Source of the DNA: Enterococcus italicus DSM 15952 | GTDB lineage: Bacteria; Bacillota; Bacilli; Lactobacillales; Enterococcaceae | Direction: 5' to 3' | DNA: 64,000 bases | Assembly (NCBI RefSeq): GCF_000185365.1 | Contig: NZ_GL622241.1 | Span: 688,397-752,396, forward strand | Part shown: positions 18,207 to 26,159 of the stretch, piece by piece | How the letters are laid out: each line of letters starts with the position of its first letter | Numbering within the stretch: the stretch's first letter is position 1 | Notes under the pieces: generated by a model | The model's database searches: none | Told to the model about the DNA's origin: nothing | What the model saw: only the letters and a program-made list of their open reading frames with translations | Translations under genes and position numbers: made by a program

Positions 18207-18213
18207 AGGAGGG
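18205..18213 (+). promoter_or_regulatory. Ribosome site cut off from its gene by the IS607 element
   Basis: AAAGGAGGG overlaps the stop codon of the truncated NAGPA gene. The next gene of the original operon now starts at 20240, about 2 kb away beyond the insertion, and has no ribosome site of its own. Confidence 0.55.
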
Positions 18214-18301
18214 TAACAACAGTTAATCATAATGTATAAATATCTATAAAAATATCATTTAAAACATCAATATGTGGTATAATCATTTTGAGGTAAAGAT
18301 T

Positions 18302-18943
18302 ATGACTATGTATTCGATAGGTGAATTTGGAAAACAGATAGGTGTAACACCACAAACGTTGAGAAATTGGGATAAAAGAGGGGAATTAAAGCCCGCTCAT
18401 GTTTCTCAAGGAGGTACTCGTTATTATTCTGAAGAACAACGAAATCAATTCTTAGGAATCGCTGGGAGAAAGAAACCAAAACGAATAACCATCGGTTATT
18501 GTAGAGTCAGTTCAAACAAGCAAAAAGACGATTTAGAACGTCAAATTGAGAACGTTAAGACTTACATGATTGCACGAGGATATCAATTTGACATTATTCA
18601 AGATATTGGTAGTGGAATTAATTACAATAAAAAAGGATTAAGTCAGTTAATAGACAAAATTACCAATGGCGAAATAGACAAGGTAGTTATTCTATACAAA
18701 GACCGTTTAATCCGTTTTGGTTATGAACTCATTGAAAAACTTTGTAATAAATATGGCACAGAAATAGAAATCATTGACAATACAGAAAAGACGGAAGAAC
18801 AGGAATTAGTCGAGGACTTAATTCAGATTGTCACTGTTTTTAGTTGCCGATTACAAGGGAAACGAGCGAATAAAGCTAAGAAGATGATTAAGGAGTTGAT
18901 GGAAGATGATACGAGCCAAGAAAGTAAGGTTGCGCCCGACTGA
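18302..18943 (+). CDS. tnpA: IS607-type transposase, serine recombinase
   Basis: A 213-residue transposase. Residues 1-50 form a MerR-type helix-turn-helix (YSIGEFGKQIGVTPQTLRNW); then comes a resolvase catalytic domain with YCRVSSNKQKDDLERQ (nucleophile Ser near residue 70) and VVILYKDRLIRFG. A frame opening at 18272 is longer, but the ATG at 18302 follows GAGG by eight bases. It overlaps tnpB by 38 bases. It catalyses excision and integration of the element. Confidence 0.93.
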   Translation: MTMYSIGEFGKQIGVTPQTLRNWDKRGELKPAHVSQGGTRYYSEEQRNQFLGIAGRKKPKRITIGYCRVSSNKQKDDLERQIENVKTYMIARGYQFDIIQDIGSGINYNKKGLSQLIDKITNGEIDKVVILYKDRLIRFGYELIEKLCNKYGTEIEIIDNTEKTEEQELVEDLIQIVTVFSCRLQGKRANKAKKMIKELMEDDTSQESKVAPD

Positions 18944-20042
18944 AGAACAAGAAAAGCAACTGTGGCAATCGGCTGGTACTGCACGTTGGATTTTCAACTG
19001 GACGTTACAAATGCAAGAAATGTACTATCGGTTCGGCAGAAAGTTCATCAGTAACAACGATTTAAGAAAGCACATCACAAAAATGAAGCAACGTCCTAAA
19101 TACGCTTGGTTAAATCACGTATCAAACAATATAGCCAAGCAAGCTGTAAAAGATGCATGTGATGCCTACAAAAAGTGGTTTGATGGTATGACAGATAAAA
19201 GTCGTTTAAAGACTGAAAAGCCACATTTCAAGTCAAGAAAGAAATCAAAACCAGCTTTTTATAATGACAATATCAAATTGAAGGTAAAAACTAAATTGGT
19301 TTTGCTTGAAAAAGTTGGTTGGGTAAAAACAAGCGAACAGTTGCCAGTGAATACGAAGTATTCTAACCCACGAATCAGCTTTGATGGAAAGTATTGGTAT
19401 GTTTCAGTTGGTATTGATGAAGAGCAACCAGTGCAGGACTTAACTGGTGAAACCCTTGGAATTGACCTTGGTATCAAAGATTTAGCGATTGTTTCTAATG
19501 GTAAAGTCTACAAGAACATTAATAAAACTGGAAAAGTAAGAAAGATTGAGAAGCGATTACGTCGGTTACAGCGTAAAGTCTCTCGAAAATACGATATGAA
19601 TAAGGAGGGAAATCGATTTGTCAAAACATGTAACATCTATAAATTAGAAAAAGAAATTCGGCATACACATCGAAAACTAGCTAATATTCGTCAGAATCAT
19701 TTGCATCAAACAACAACGGAGATAGTGAAAACCAAGCCATCAAGAATCGTTGTAGAAACCTTAAATGTAAAAGGCATGATGAAAAATAAGCACTTAGCAA
19801 AATCAGTCGCACAACAAAAGTTCTACGAGTTCAAAAGACAACTTCAATACAAATGTGAAGATTATAACATTGAATTAGTAGAAGCTGATAAGTTCTATCC
19901 AAGTTCTAAATTATGCCATGAGTGTGGACATAAAAAAGTAGACTTAAAACTGTCTGATCGCACCTATCACTGTGAAGAATGCGGGTATACAGCGGATAGA
20001 GATTATAATGCAAGTCTTAATTTAGCAAGTTACAGTGCTTAA
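18906..20042 (+). CDS. tnpB: TnpB RNA-guided endonuclease
   Basis: A 378-residue TnpB. N-terminal IRAKKVRLRPTEEQ with TARWIFNWTL is the usual start. The RuvC triad is complete: Asp187 in GIDLGIKDLA, Glu284 in IVVETLNVKG and Asp364 in TADRDYNASLNLA. The zinc finger uses Cys337, Cys340, Cys356 and Cys359. Related proteins are RNA-guided nucleases, ancestors of Cas12, that use an RNA made from the element's right end. Nothing is truncated. Confidence 0.93.
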   Translation: MIRAKKVRLRPTEEQEKQLWQSAGTARWIFNWTLQMQEMYYRFGRKFISNNDLRKHITKMKQRPKYAWLNHVSNNIAKQAVKDACDAYKKWFDGMTDKSRLKTEKPHFKSRKKSKPAFYNDNIKLKVKTKLVLLEKVGWVKTSEQLPVNTKYSNPRISFDGKYWYVSVGIDEEQPVQDLTGETLGIDLGIKDLAIVSNGKVYKNINKTGKVRKIEKRLRRLQRKVSRKYDMNKEGNRFVKTCNIYKLEKEIRHTHRKLANIRQNHLHQTTTEIVKTKPSRIVVETLNVKGMMKNKHLAKSVAQQKFYEFKRQLQYKCEDYNIELVEADKFYPSSKLCHECGHKKVDLKLSDRTYHCEECGYTADRDYNASLNLASYSA

Positions 20043-20229
20043 TCTACGAGCTTCTACTTAAACAGAAACGTAGATATGTAGGATTCGTTGTATCCGAATT
20101 AACGCCTGTGGAATGTTATAGCAAACGAGAGTAGCGAGCAAGTGGCAAAATCGGACACGTAGAAACAGGAAATAAACATAAATCTGACAACTTTTATAGT
20201 TGGTTAGGAATATTTATAGATTTTTGGCA
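20000..20229 (+). ncRNA. Candidate omega/reRNA at the right end of IS607
   Basis: The 3' end of tnpB and about 185 bases after it hold no gene. In this family that region encodes the guide RNA, whose guide is the DNA just past the right end. Positions are approximate. Confidence 0.45.
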
Positions 20230-20239
20230 ACGGCTCCCG

Positions 20240-20599
20240 ATGAAAAAAACAACCATCTTATTTTACCTTGGCAGTAGCGCGCTACTGTTTCTTTTCCAGT
20301 ACATTTACCAGTACTTTGGTCACGGCGTATACTCTACTAGTCTCACCTACGTCTGGCTCATCCCATTGATAGGCAGTGGCTTGTTAGCAACACTTGCAAA
20401 GATTACCCCCGCCTATACGACGCGCCTCGTACGTAACTTGGGCAATAGCGCGCTGGCCATTTTTGTCTCGTGGGCTATCTTGAATGGCATCCTAGAAATC
20501 GCCGGCAGCGACTCTCCCTACCTCACTGCGTATCTCTATGCCGGTGTCGCCTGCACCATTCTCAGCTGTGCGGCTTACATCCGCCATCAATTAGCATAA
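20240..20599 (+). CDS. Small four-span membrane protein, unknown function
   Basis: A 119-residue protein made almost wholly of about four hydrophobic helices, starting MKKTTILFYLGSSALLFLFQ. I do not recognise the family. Upstream of the ATG there is no Shine-Dalgarno (GGCAACGGCTCCCG), whereas AAAGGAGGG stands at the end of the NAGPA fragment on the far side of the IS607 element. The gene probably was the next in that operon and has lost its translation signal, so it may be silent. Confidence 0.65.
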   Translation: MKKTTILFYLGSSALLFLFQYIYQYFGHGVYSTSLTYVWLIPLIGSGLLATLAKITPAYTTRLVRNLGNSALAIFVSWAILNGILEIAGSDSPYLTAYLYAGVACTILSCAAYIRHQLA

Positions 20600-20601
20600 A
20601 A

Positions 20602-20680
20602 AAGACCAGAGCATCTAGAAGTTCTCAAACTTCCAGATGCTCTGGTCTTCTTGTAGCTGAACAAGTCTGTCTCAGCCTCT
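20602..20680. repeat. Hairpin-terminator repeat, copy C
   Basis: 22-bp stem with one mismatch (20,602-20,623 with 20,628-20,649). The loop is shortened to CTCA. Flank CTTGTAGCTGAACAAGTC then TGTCTCAGCC faces the end of the MFS gene. Lies between convergent genes. Confidence 0.85.
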
Positions 20681-20711
20681 TTTCATATGGATCGACGGTG
20701 TGCTGCTCTTA

Positions 20712-21881
20712 CTAGTTATTCGCAGGTTTTCTTTTTAATCGTAAGGAAACAAGACCCGTCACAAACAAAATTACCCCCGCGATATAATAAGGTGATACTG
20801 GATTTACATCAAATAACGCACCCGCTACGATTGGCCCAAGAATATTTCCGACACTCGTAAACGTTGAATTCAACCCATTTACGACTCCTTGATTGTCACC
20901 CGCATTGTGTGACAAGTAAGACGTCACGGCCGGACGAAACAAATCGAACGCCAAAAAGACCACAAATGTCGACAAAATTACGAGCCAATGTTGCTTAGTC
21001 AGTGAAATAACGATGATAAAGATCGCGCTAATAAAGAATGTCCACTGAATCAAACGAATCTCGCCAATCGCTTCCACAATCCGATGAAAGAAAAAGAGCT
21101 GGGCGACTAAAGCAAAACTACCACTAAACATAATAATCAACGATATATCCGTCGTAGTGAACCCGAAATTCCAACTCGCCATAATGCTATAAATAGACTC
21201 AAACGCTTGTAACCCAAACGAAGAAATCAAAATGACGACGAAAAAGCCAAAGAACAACGGATGAAACAACACATTCAAAATTCCTTGCTCACCTTTTGCT
21301 TGTTCTTCCATCGTCCGTTCTACTTGTTCGTCTTTTGGTACTTCCTTCAAAAAGACCAACGTCACGACAAAACCTAAAAAAGCTACTACACCAGCAGCGA
21401 AAAACGGCACCCGAGTCCCAAACACCGCCAACAAGCCACCAATCCCAGGACCAATAATAAATCCACCACTAATCGCAGCCGACACATACCCCATCGCCTT
21501 CGAACGCTCTCTTAATGTAGTCAAGTCCGCCACATACGCTGTGACAGAAGGCATAATGCACGCCGCCGAAGCCCCGCCAATCAAACGCGAAACATAAAAC
21601 CAAGACACCGATTGTGCCCATCCAAATAAAAACTCTGAGATAGAAAACAAACACAGGCCTAAGACAATCATCGGCTTTCTTCCCCATCTATCCGAAGCAC
21701 GACCAGCAAACGGCGAAACGACCAACTGAGCAAACGCAAAAATTGCCACCATTAACCCCATTGTCGTCCCACTTAACTGCATCTCTGCTTTTAACAGTGG
21801 CAAGACCGGTATCACCAGCCCCACACCTAGAAAGACCAAAAATAAATTCGCATACGCTAATAAAAGCATTTTTTGTTTCAA
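20712..21881 (-). CDS. MFS drug-efflux transporter, NorA/EmeA-like
   Basis: A 389-residue, 12-span proton-driven exporter. Motif A is FAGRASDRWGRKP (about residue 59) and the drug/H+ antiporter motif C region is GFIIGPGIGGLLA (about 140). Overall length and sequence resemble NorA and the enterococcal pump EmeA; substrates cannot be read off. A TTG at 21881 lies six bases after GGAGG and is better placed than the ATG at 21869. Stands alone, convergent with the preceding membrane gene. Confidence 0.85.
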   Translation of the reverse strand: MKQKMLLLAYANLFLVFLGVGLVIPVLPLLKAEMQLSGTTMGLMVAIFAFAQLVVSPFAGRASDRWGRKPMIVLGLCLFSISEFLFGWAQSVSWFYVSRLIGGASAACIMPSVTAYVADLTTLRERSKAMGYVSAAISGGFIIGPGIGGLLAVFGTRVPFFAAGVVAFLGFVVTLVFLKEVPKDEQVERTMEEQAKGEQGILNVLFHPLFFGFFVVILISSFGLQAFESIYSIMASWNFGFTTTDISLIIMFSGSFALVAQLFFFHRIVEAIGEIRLIQWTFFISAIFIIVISLTKQHWLVILSTFVVFLAFDLFRPAVTSYLSHNAGDNQGVVNGLNSTFTSVGNILGPIVAGALFDVNPVSPYYIAGVILFVTGLVSLRLKRKPANN

Positions 21882-22043
21882 GCAATCCCTCCTACTCTTA
21901 CTTTATTTGATTAAAATCCATACTCATTCAGTTTACAAAAAAAAGACGAAAGTCAATCAAGCGCTGACCTCGTCGTTAGGTGCTTAACTATTCTTTTTGA
22001 TAGAAATGAATGTTTTATCCTAATTAACCTATACCTTACTACG

Positions 22044-22448
22044 CTAATCCATTGTCTCCAATCGAAAACAAATCTCACGAATGCCAAAAAAATCATCCAG
22101 TATTTGGCTTGCTGCCAAGAAGACTTGTTCTGCTTTTTGTTGCTGATCTTTGACAAACAATGTACCTTGATTGCCTTTTATTTGATAACCGCCGAACTCT
22201 TCTTGCAAGGCTACCGTTGTCGTTCCTTTTGAAAATTGGATATACTCGTCATCAAAATCCATCACTAACTTTTGGCAAAACCCTTCCACCATCGCAACTT
22301 CTTTTACTAATGAGAGCGTATCTAGTTGATCTAATGAGCGCTCGAAGTCCTTATACTTTAGCGCATAAGTCGTACACTTCACCGTGGCGCACGCATTGCA
22401 TCCCCCATCCACAAAATCATAACTGCTCTCAATCACCACTTCATTCAT
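22044..22448 (-). CDS. Conserved hypothetical protein with a Cys cluster
   Basis: A 134-residue soluble protein I do not recognise. The N-terminal part has FVDGGCNACATVKCTTYALKY, three Cys that could bind a metal. No signal peptide or membrane span. The ATG at 22448 has AGGAGG about eight bases upstream; the longer frame adds eight residues. Transcribed alone, divergent from the next small gene. Confidence 0.6.
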   Translation of the reverse strand: MNEVVIESSYDFVDGGCNACATVKCTTYALKYKDFERSLDQLDTLSLVKEVAMVEGFCQKLVMDFDDEYIQFSKGTTTVALQEEFGGYQIKGNQGTLFVKDQQQKAEQVFLAASQILDDFFGIREICFRLETMD

Positions 22449-22592
22449 CCCTGTTCCTCCTCGTTTCTTCATGTGATAAAGATAACATGATTCCTATGAA
22501 ATGACTAGCTTCTCCTGAAACTGTGTTGCATTGCGAAAAAATATGATAGAATACTTGTATCTTGCAATCTATACCCCAAAGGAGCGAGTTTC

Positions 22593-22979
22593 TTGTCTAA
22601 AAATAAACGCCCTATTCTTATTATTGCCAGTTTAGCGACCCTTTTTGTCCTATCGCCTTCAATCGTACAGGCTGATACATTCCTGGAAGTGGCTTCAATC
22701 ACTGAGATTGGCAAAAATCTTATGTCTATATTTGCCATTAATTATGAGTTAATATTTGGTATTGGTAGCTTTTTAAACGGTATCTTGTTTTTACTCATCG
22801 CTTGGGCTCTTCCTGCATCGAAGGATTCGCAAGCAACTGAAAATGAAACAATTAGCTTAAAAAAACGCCAACAAATCCATCAATCCTCTAGATTTGTTTG
22901 GAAAAAGATTTTCGTATTAATCGGCCTAATCTTTTTATTAATCGGCATCTTATTGCTTTCCGTTTCAGCCTTAATGTAG
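22593..22979 (+). CDS. Small exported or membrane protein, unknown function
   Basis: A 128-residue protein with a signal-peptide-like N-terminus (ILIIASLATLFVLSPSIVQA, possible cleavage after VQA), a central span (GIGSFLNGILFLLIAWAL) and a C-terminal span (FVLIGLIFLLIGILLLSVSA) after a basic loop. TTG start with AAAGGAG eight bases upstream. Family not recognised. Ends just before repeat copy D. Confidence 0.6.
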   Translation: MSKNKRPILIIASLATLFVLSPSIVQADTFLEVASITEIGKNLMSIFAINYELIFGIGSFLNGILFLLIAWALPASKDSQATENETISLKKRQQIHQSSRFVWKKIFVLIGLIFLLIGILLLSVSALM

Positions 22980-22980
22980 C

Positions 22981-23075
22981 CTGACACTTGTTCCAAACAA
23001 AAGACCAGAAAATCCCAAAGTTTGAAAAATAACTTTGGATTTTCTGGTCTTTTTGCTTGTAGCTGAACAGATCTG
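22981..23075. repeat. Hairpin-terminator repeat, copy D (flanks on both sides)
   Basis: Stem 22,999-23,022 with 23,031-23,053, one bulge, loop TGAAAAAT. Right flank GCTTGTAGCTGAACAGATC then TGTC; left flank CTGACACTTGTTCC is the same box in the other direction. Between two convergent genes. Confidence 0.85.
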
Positions 23076-23085
23076 TCGCGTTCGT

Positions 23086-23562
23086 TTATTTCACCACGTG
23101 GCGTTCAAATGGATCATCGCTAATCCCTTGTTCCAACACCAATTTGGCATATTCTTTTGCAGTGAATAGCGAGTGATCGCGGTAATTTCCGCAACTTTCA
23201 ATGGATACTCCCTGGACATCTTCCCATTTCGTCTCGTTTGCAATGACTGTTAGGACATCTGTCAGTACCTTGGCTACTTCAGTCGCACTATGAGAACCCC
23301 AAGTAATCAAATGGAAGCCCGTACGGCAACCAAAAGGTGAAACATCAATAATACCGTCTAAGCGATCGCGCATTAAATCGGCAAATAAGTGTTCCAATGT
23401 ATGCATACCGCTAGTTGGCATTTCCTTTTCATTTGGTTGGAGCAAGCGCAAATCAAAGTTTGCAATTACATCTCCTTTAGGTCCCTTTTCTTCCGCAATC
23501 AAGCGAACATATGGTGCTTTTACTTTTGTATGGTCCAGTGTAAAGCTTTCAACTTCTGCCAT
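23086..23562 (-). CDS. luxS: S-ribosylhomocysteine lyase, autoinducer-2 synthase
   Basis: A 158-residue enzyme that converts S-ribosylhomocysteine to homocysteine and DPD, the AI-2 precursor. Metal ligands are His54 and His58 in [10 protein letters not shown] plus Cys124 in [10 protein letters not shown]; the catalytic Cys79 is in [10 protein letters not shown]. The ATG has GAGGAGG upstream. Preceded by the small HicB-like gene and the ABC-F gene on the same strand; convergent with the gene on the left. Confidence 0.97.
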   Translation of the reverse strand: MAEVESFTLDHTKVKAPYVRLIAEEKGPKGDVIANFDLRLLQPNEKEMPTSGMHTLEHLFADLMRDRLDGIIDVSPFGCRTGFHLITWGSHSATEVAKVLTDVLTVIANETKWEDVQGVSIESCGNYRDHSLFTAKEYAKLVLEQGISDDPFERHVVK

Positions 23563-23617
23563 GTTACCTGCCTCCTCTTTCTACTATCGCCAGTGTAGTT
23601 CACCTTGGATTTGTTTG

Positions 23618-23935
23618 TCAATCAGAGTCCACCGATTGATTCGAAAAATCGTACGCAAAGCCATCAAATGTCTCACCATCGTAATACTTCAATAAATCCT
23701 CAACCGATAATAACGACGAGGTCATCTCCTCTGTCTTCTCTTCAGCAATGTGGTGGCTTTCCAAATATTCCTGATAGGCCTCCAGTAGTTGCCGATACAT
23801 CTGTGCTTTTGATTGCCCTTCTCCGGTCAAAAAAGGCAGCTCTCGAATAAATCCTCGGTAGCAAATCACCCCATCAATCCATTCAATCGGTAACTCAACC
23901 ACATTGAGGTTACGAGCAGCAAATTGCTCTTCCAT
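23618..23935 (-). CDS. HicB-like hypothetical protein
   Basis: A 105-residue acidic protein. The segment GVICYRGFIRELPFLTGEGQ followed by SKAQMYRQLLEAYQEYLE resembles the HicB antitoxin fold (substrate-like strand, then a helix), but there is no HicA partner nearby and the C-terminus is unrelated to DNA-binding HicB tails. GGAG precedes the ATG. It begins 12 bases after the ABC-F gene and is probably co-transcribed with it. Confidence 0.5.
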   Translation of the reverse strand: MEEQFAARNLNVVELPIEWIDGVICYRGFIRELPFLTGEGQSKAQMYRQLLEAYQEYLESHHIAEEKTEEMTSSLLSVEDLLKYYDGETFDGFAYDFSNQSVDSD

Positions 23936-23947
23936 AGCACACGCTCC

Positions 23948-25471
23948 TTACTTGCCAATATCAATAATACGTTCCACAAAGTCTTCGTAAAATTCTTGCT
24001 CATGGGAAACAACAATGACCGTTCCTGGATAGTTGGCGAGACTCTCTCGCAAGCTTTCTTTTGTTTCATGGTCAATGTGATTCGTTGGCTCATCCAAAAT
24101 CAAAAAATTGCCTGGTATCATCGTCATCTCTGCTAGTTTTACTTTGGTCTGTTCACCCCCACTTAATAGTTGAAGTGGTTCTTGTGCCAATTGATTGACC
24201 AATCCTGCTTGTGACAAATGACGGCGCAATTCTTTGACTGATGCTTTTGGAAAGGCTCGGCCTAAATATTGTAACGGCGTCTCAAGCGGCGACTCCCAAC
24301 TTAATTCTTGTGAGAAGTAATTCACTTTGGTATTCGCTGGAAATTGAAACGTACCCGCTAAGGCTGGTATTTCGCCAATCAGAGTTTTTAACAAGGTCGA
24401 TTTTCCAATGCCATTAAAGCCTCGAATCGCAATCGTCTCGCCATAGCGAATGGTTAGTTGGATTGGCTCAAGCAACGGACGTTCATAGCCAATCACTAGT
24501 TGATCCGTCGCTAGCGCCAAGGTACTAACAATCGGCTGATACGGAAAATGAAACTGTGGCTTTGGTGCGTCAGACGGCGGCGTCAAGCGCTCGACTTTTG
24601 CCAGTTGCTTTTCCCGACTTTTCGCCATAGTCGAGCGAGAACCCGCTTTGTATTTGCGTATGTAGGCTTCTGTTTTAGCAATTTGTTTCTTTTGCGACTC
24701 GTATTGGCGCAAATATGTCTCACGATTGGCTTCCTTTTGTTTTAAAGCTTTGGTTAAATTGCCGGTATATTTCGTCAACTTGCCAAATTCAATGTCCGCA
24801 ATGTGGGTCGTGATTGCATCCAAAAATGCACGATCATGGGAGATAACCAAAAATGTGCCGGTAAATTCTTGTAAAAAATTCGTCAGCCACTGCACATGAG
24901 TGTCATCTAAATGGTTCGTCGGTTCATCCAATACTAGCATATCTGGCTTCTCTAAAAGCAATTTTGCTAAAATGACTTTGGAGCGTTGGCCACCACTTAA
25001 TTGACCAAGTGGGCTATCTAAGCCTAGCACTTGCAGCCCTAAACCACTCGCCATCTCTTGAATCAACGTATCCATTTGATAAAACGTGCCTTGATCCAAT
25101 TGCGTTTGCAAACGACCAGCCTTTTCTAGCAGCCGATCATCCATTGATTCGGCATAATCGGTATAGCATTGTGTAATTTCCGCTTCAATGGCCAATTCTT
25201 TTTTGAAAGCCGTTTTCAAAAATTCAAAAATAGTCAGCTGTTCATCCACTTCTACGTATTGATCCAGATAGCCCAGATGACAATTTTTCGGCATACTGAC
25301 TTGCCCTTCATCAGGTATCAATTCGCCTGTAATAATTTTAATTAACGTCGATTTACCGGCACCATTTTGACCAATCAACCCCACCTTTTCACCTTTATTA
25401 ATTTGTAAATCCAATGATTCGTAAAGGATTTTATCACCGAATTGTTGTGTAATAGTTGTTAAGCTTAGCAT
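23948..25471 (-). CDS. ABC-F family ATPase
   Basis: A 507-residue cytosolic protein with two ABC domains and no membrane spans. Domain 1: Walker A GQNGAGKST (about residue 37), signature LSGGQRSK, Walker B MLVLDEP. The linker contains the charged AGSRSTMAKSREKQ segment. Domain 2: Walker A GFNGIGKST (about 345), LSGGEQTK, FLILDEP. ABC-F proteins act on the ribosome; some confer resistance to lincosamides or pleuromutilins, others are housekeeping factors, and the sequence alone does not decide. The ATG at 25471 has AAAGGGG upstream. A terminator-like hairpin lies in its leader. Confidence 0.88.
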   Translation of the reverse strand: MLSLTTITQQFGDKILYESLDLQINKGEKVGLIGQNGAGKSTLIKIITGELIPDEGQVSMPKNCHLGYLDQYVEVDEQLTIFEFLKTAFKKELAIEAEITQCYTDYAESMDDRLLEKAGRLQTQLDQGTFYQMDTLIQEMASGLGLQVLGLDSPLGQLSGGQRSKVILAKLLLEKPDMLVLDEPTNHLDDTHVQWLTNFLQEFTGTFLVISHDRAFLDAITTHIADIEFGKLTKYTGNLTKALKQKEANRETYLRQYESQKKQIAKTEAYIRKYKAGSRSTMAKSREKQLAKVERLTPPSDAPKPQFHFPYQPIVSTLALATDQLVIGYERPLLEPIQLTIRYGETIAIRGFNGIGKSTLLKTLIGEIPALAGTFQFPANTKVNYFSQELSWESPLETPLQYLGRAFPKASVKELRRHLSQAGLVNQLAQEPLQLLSGGEQTKVKLAEMTMIPGNFLILDEPTNHIDHETKESLRESLANYPGTVIVVSHEQEFYEDFVERIIDIGK

Positions 25472-25498
25472 AACTGCCCCTTTCATTGGTATTAACAA

Positions 25499-25528
25499 AA
25501 TCGCTGCAGACAAACGTCTACAGCGATT
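25499..25528 (-). promoter_or_regulatory. Leader hairpin of the ABC-F gene
   Basis: AATCGCTGTAGAC, loop GTTT, GTCTGCAGCGATT (one mismatch), followed by TTTGTT on the minus strand, 28 bases before the start codon. It has the form of an attenuator. Confidence 0.55.
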
Positions 25529-25667
25529 GTTTCACCTTATCTACATCTAGTAAGATCCTCACGTTCAGTCTATCATGGAGTGAAAAAAAAGTCTAGTTTC
25601 CTGAAAATAGCTCTTGACGCTACCAATACACAATGAGACGATTAAAAGAAAAAAGTGAGGTTTTACA

Positions 25668-26159
25668 GTGGATTATCCTTTATTAAATCACCAAATGCCA
25701 CCCCGGATTCAAGCCGTTTGGCGCAAAAGTCTCTTCACCACGATTGGTAGTTTCTTGTTCGTTGAAGTGATCCTTTTTCTTTTAGCGACTCGGTTAGGGG
25801 AGTGGTCGATGCTTGTTTGGCTTAGTTTTGCCGCTGGGATCGTCATTACCCTGATGATCGGTGTAGTTTTATACTTGCTCATCCCGTATCGTTACGCCTT
25901 TCATCGCTACGAAATTACCGAAGAGGATGTCGCATTACAAAAGGGCTATTTTTTCCGTACAACTACGTATGTCCCACTCAATCGCATCCAACATATCGAA
26001 ACCAACCAAGGACCATTTTTACGACGTGAACAATTGATGGAATTGGTTATCCATACAGCCGCCACCGCCCACAAGCTATCTGGTCTTGATACCGTTCAAG
26101 CCCAAGCACTAAGAGAGCAACTCATCGCCTTAGTAAAGGTGGCGAAAGAAGATGTCTGA
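25668..26159 (+). CDS. ydbS: YdbS-like membrane protein with bPH2 domain
   Basis: A 163-residue protein with two N-terminal spans followed by a bacterial PH-like domain (bPH2) with YEITEEDVALQKGYFFRTTTY and VPLNRIQHIETNQG. Matches Bacillus YdbS, which together with YdbT gives resistance to certain bacteriocins. GTG start with GAGG eight bases upstream. Overlaps ydbT by eight bases. Confidence 0.82.
   Translation: MDYPLLNHQMPPRIQAVWRKSLFTTIGSFLFVEVILFLLATRLGEWSMLVWLSFAAGIVITLMIGVVLYLLIPYRYAFHRYEITEEDVALQKGYFFRTTTYVPLNRIQHIETNQGPFLRREQLMELVIHTAATAHKLSGLDTVQAQALREQLIALVKVAKEDV

Larger units (their letters stand above)
18214..20229 (+). mobile_element. IS607-family insertion sequence
   Basis: Complete element of about 2 kb with overlapping tnpA (MerR-HTH serine recombinase) and tnpB. 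Ends are approximate since this family makes no clear inverted repeats or target duplication. AT-rich termini with related TATAGAT motifs lie at about 18,235-18,258 and 20,206-20,225. Both reading frames look intact, so the element may be active. Confidence 0.85.

Noticed and set aside
18272-18301. Upstream ATG as start of the IS607 transposase
   Set aside because: It overlaps a promoter-like TATAAT and has no ribosome site, while the ATG at 18302 follows GAGG and gives the MerR-type N-terminus.
23618-23935. HicAB toxin-antitoxin system
   Set aside because: No HicA-sized gene lies on either side; neighbours are luxS and the ABC-F gene.
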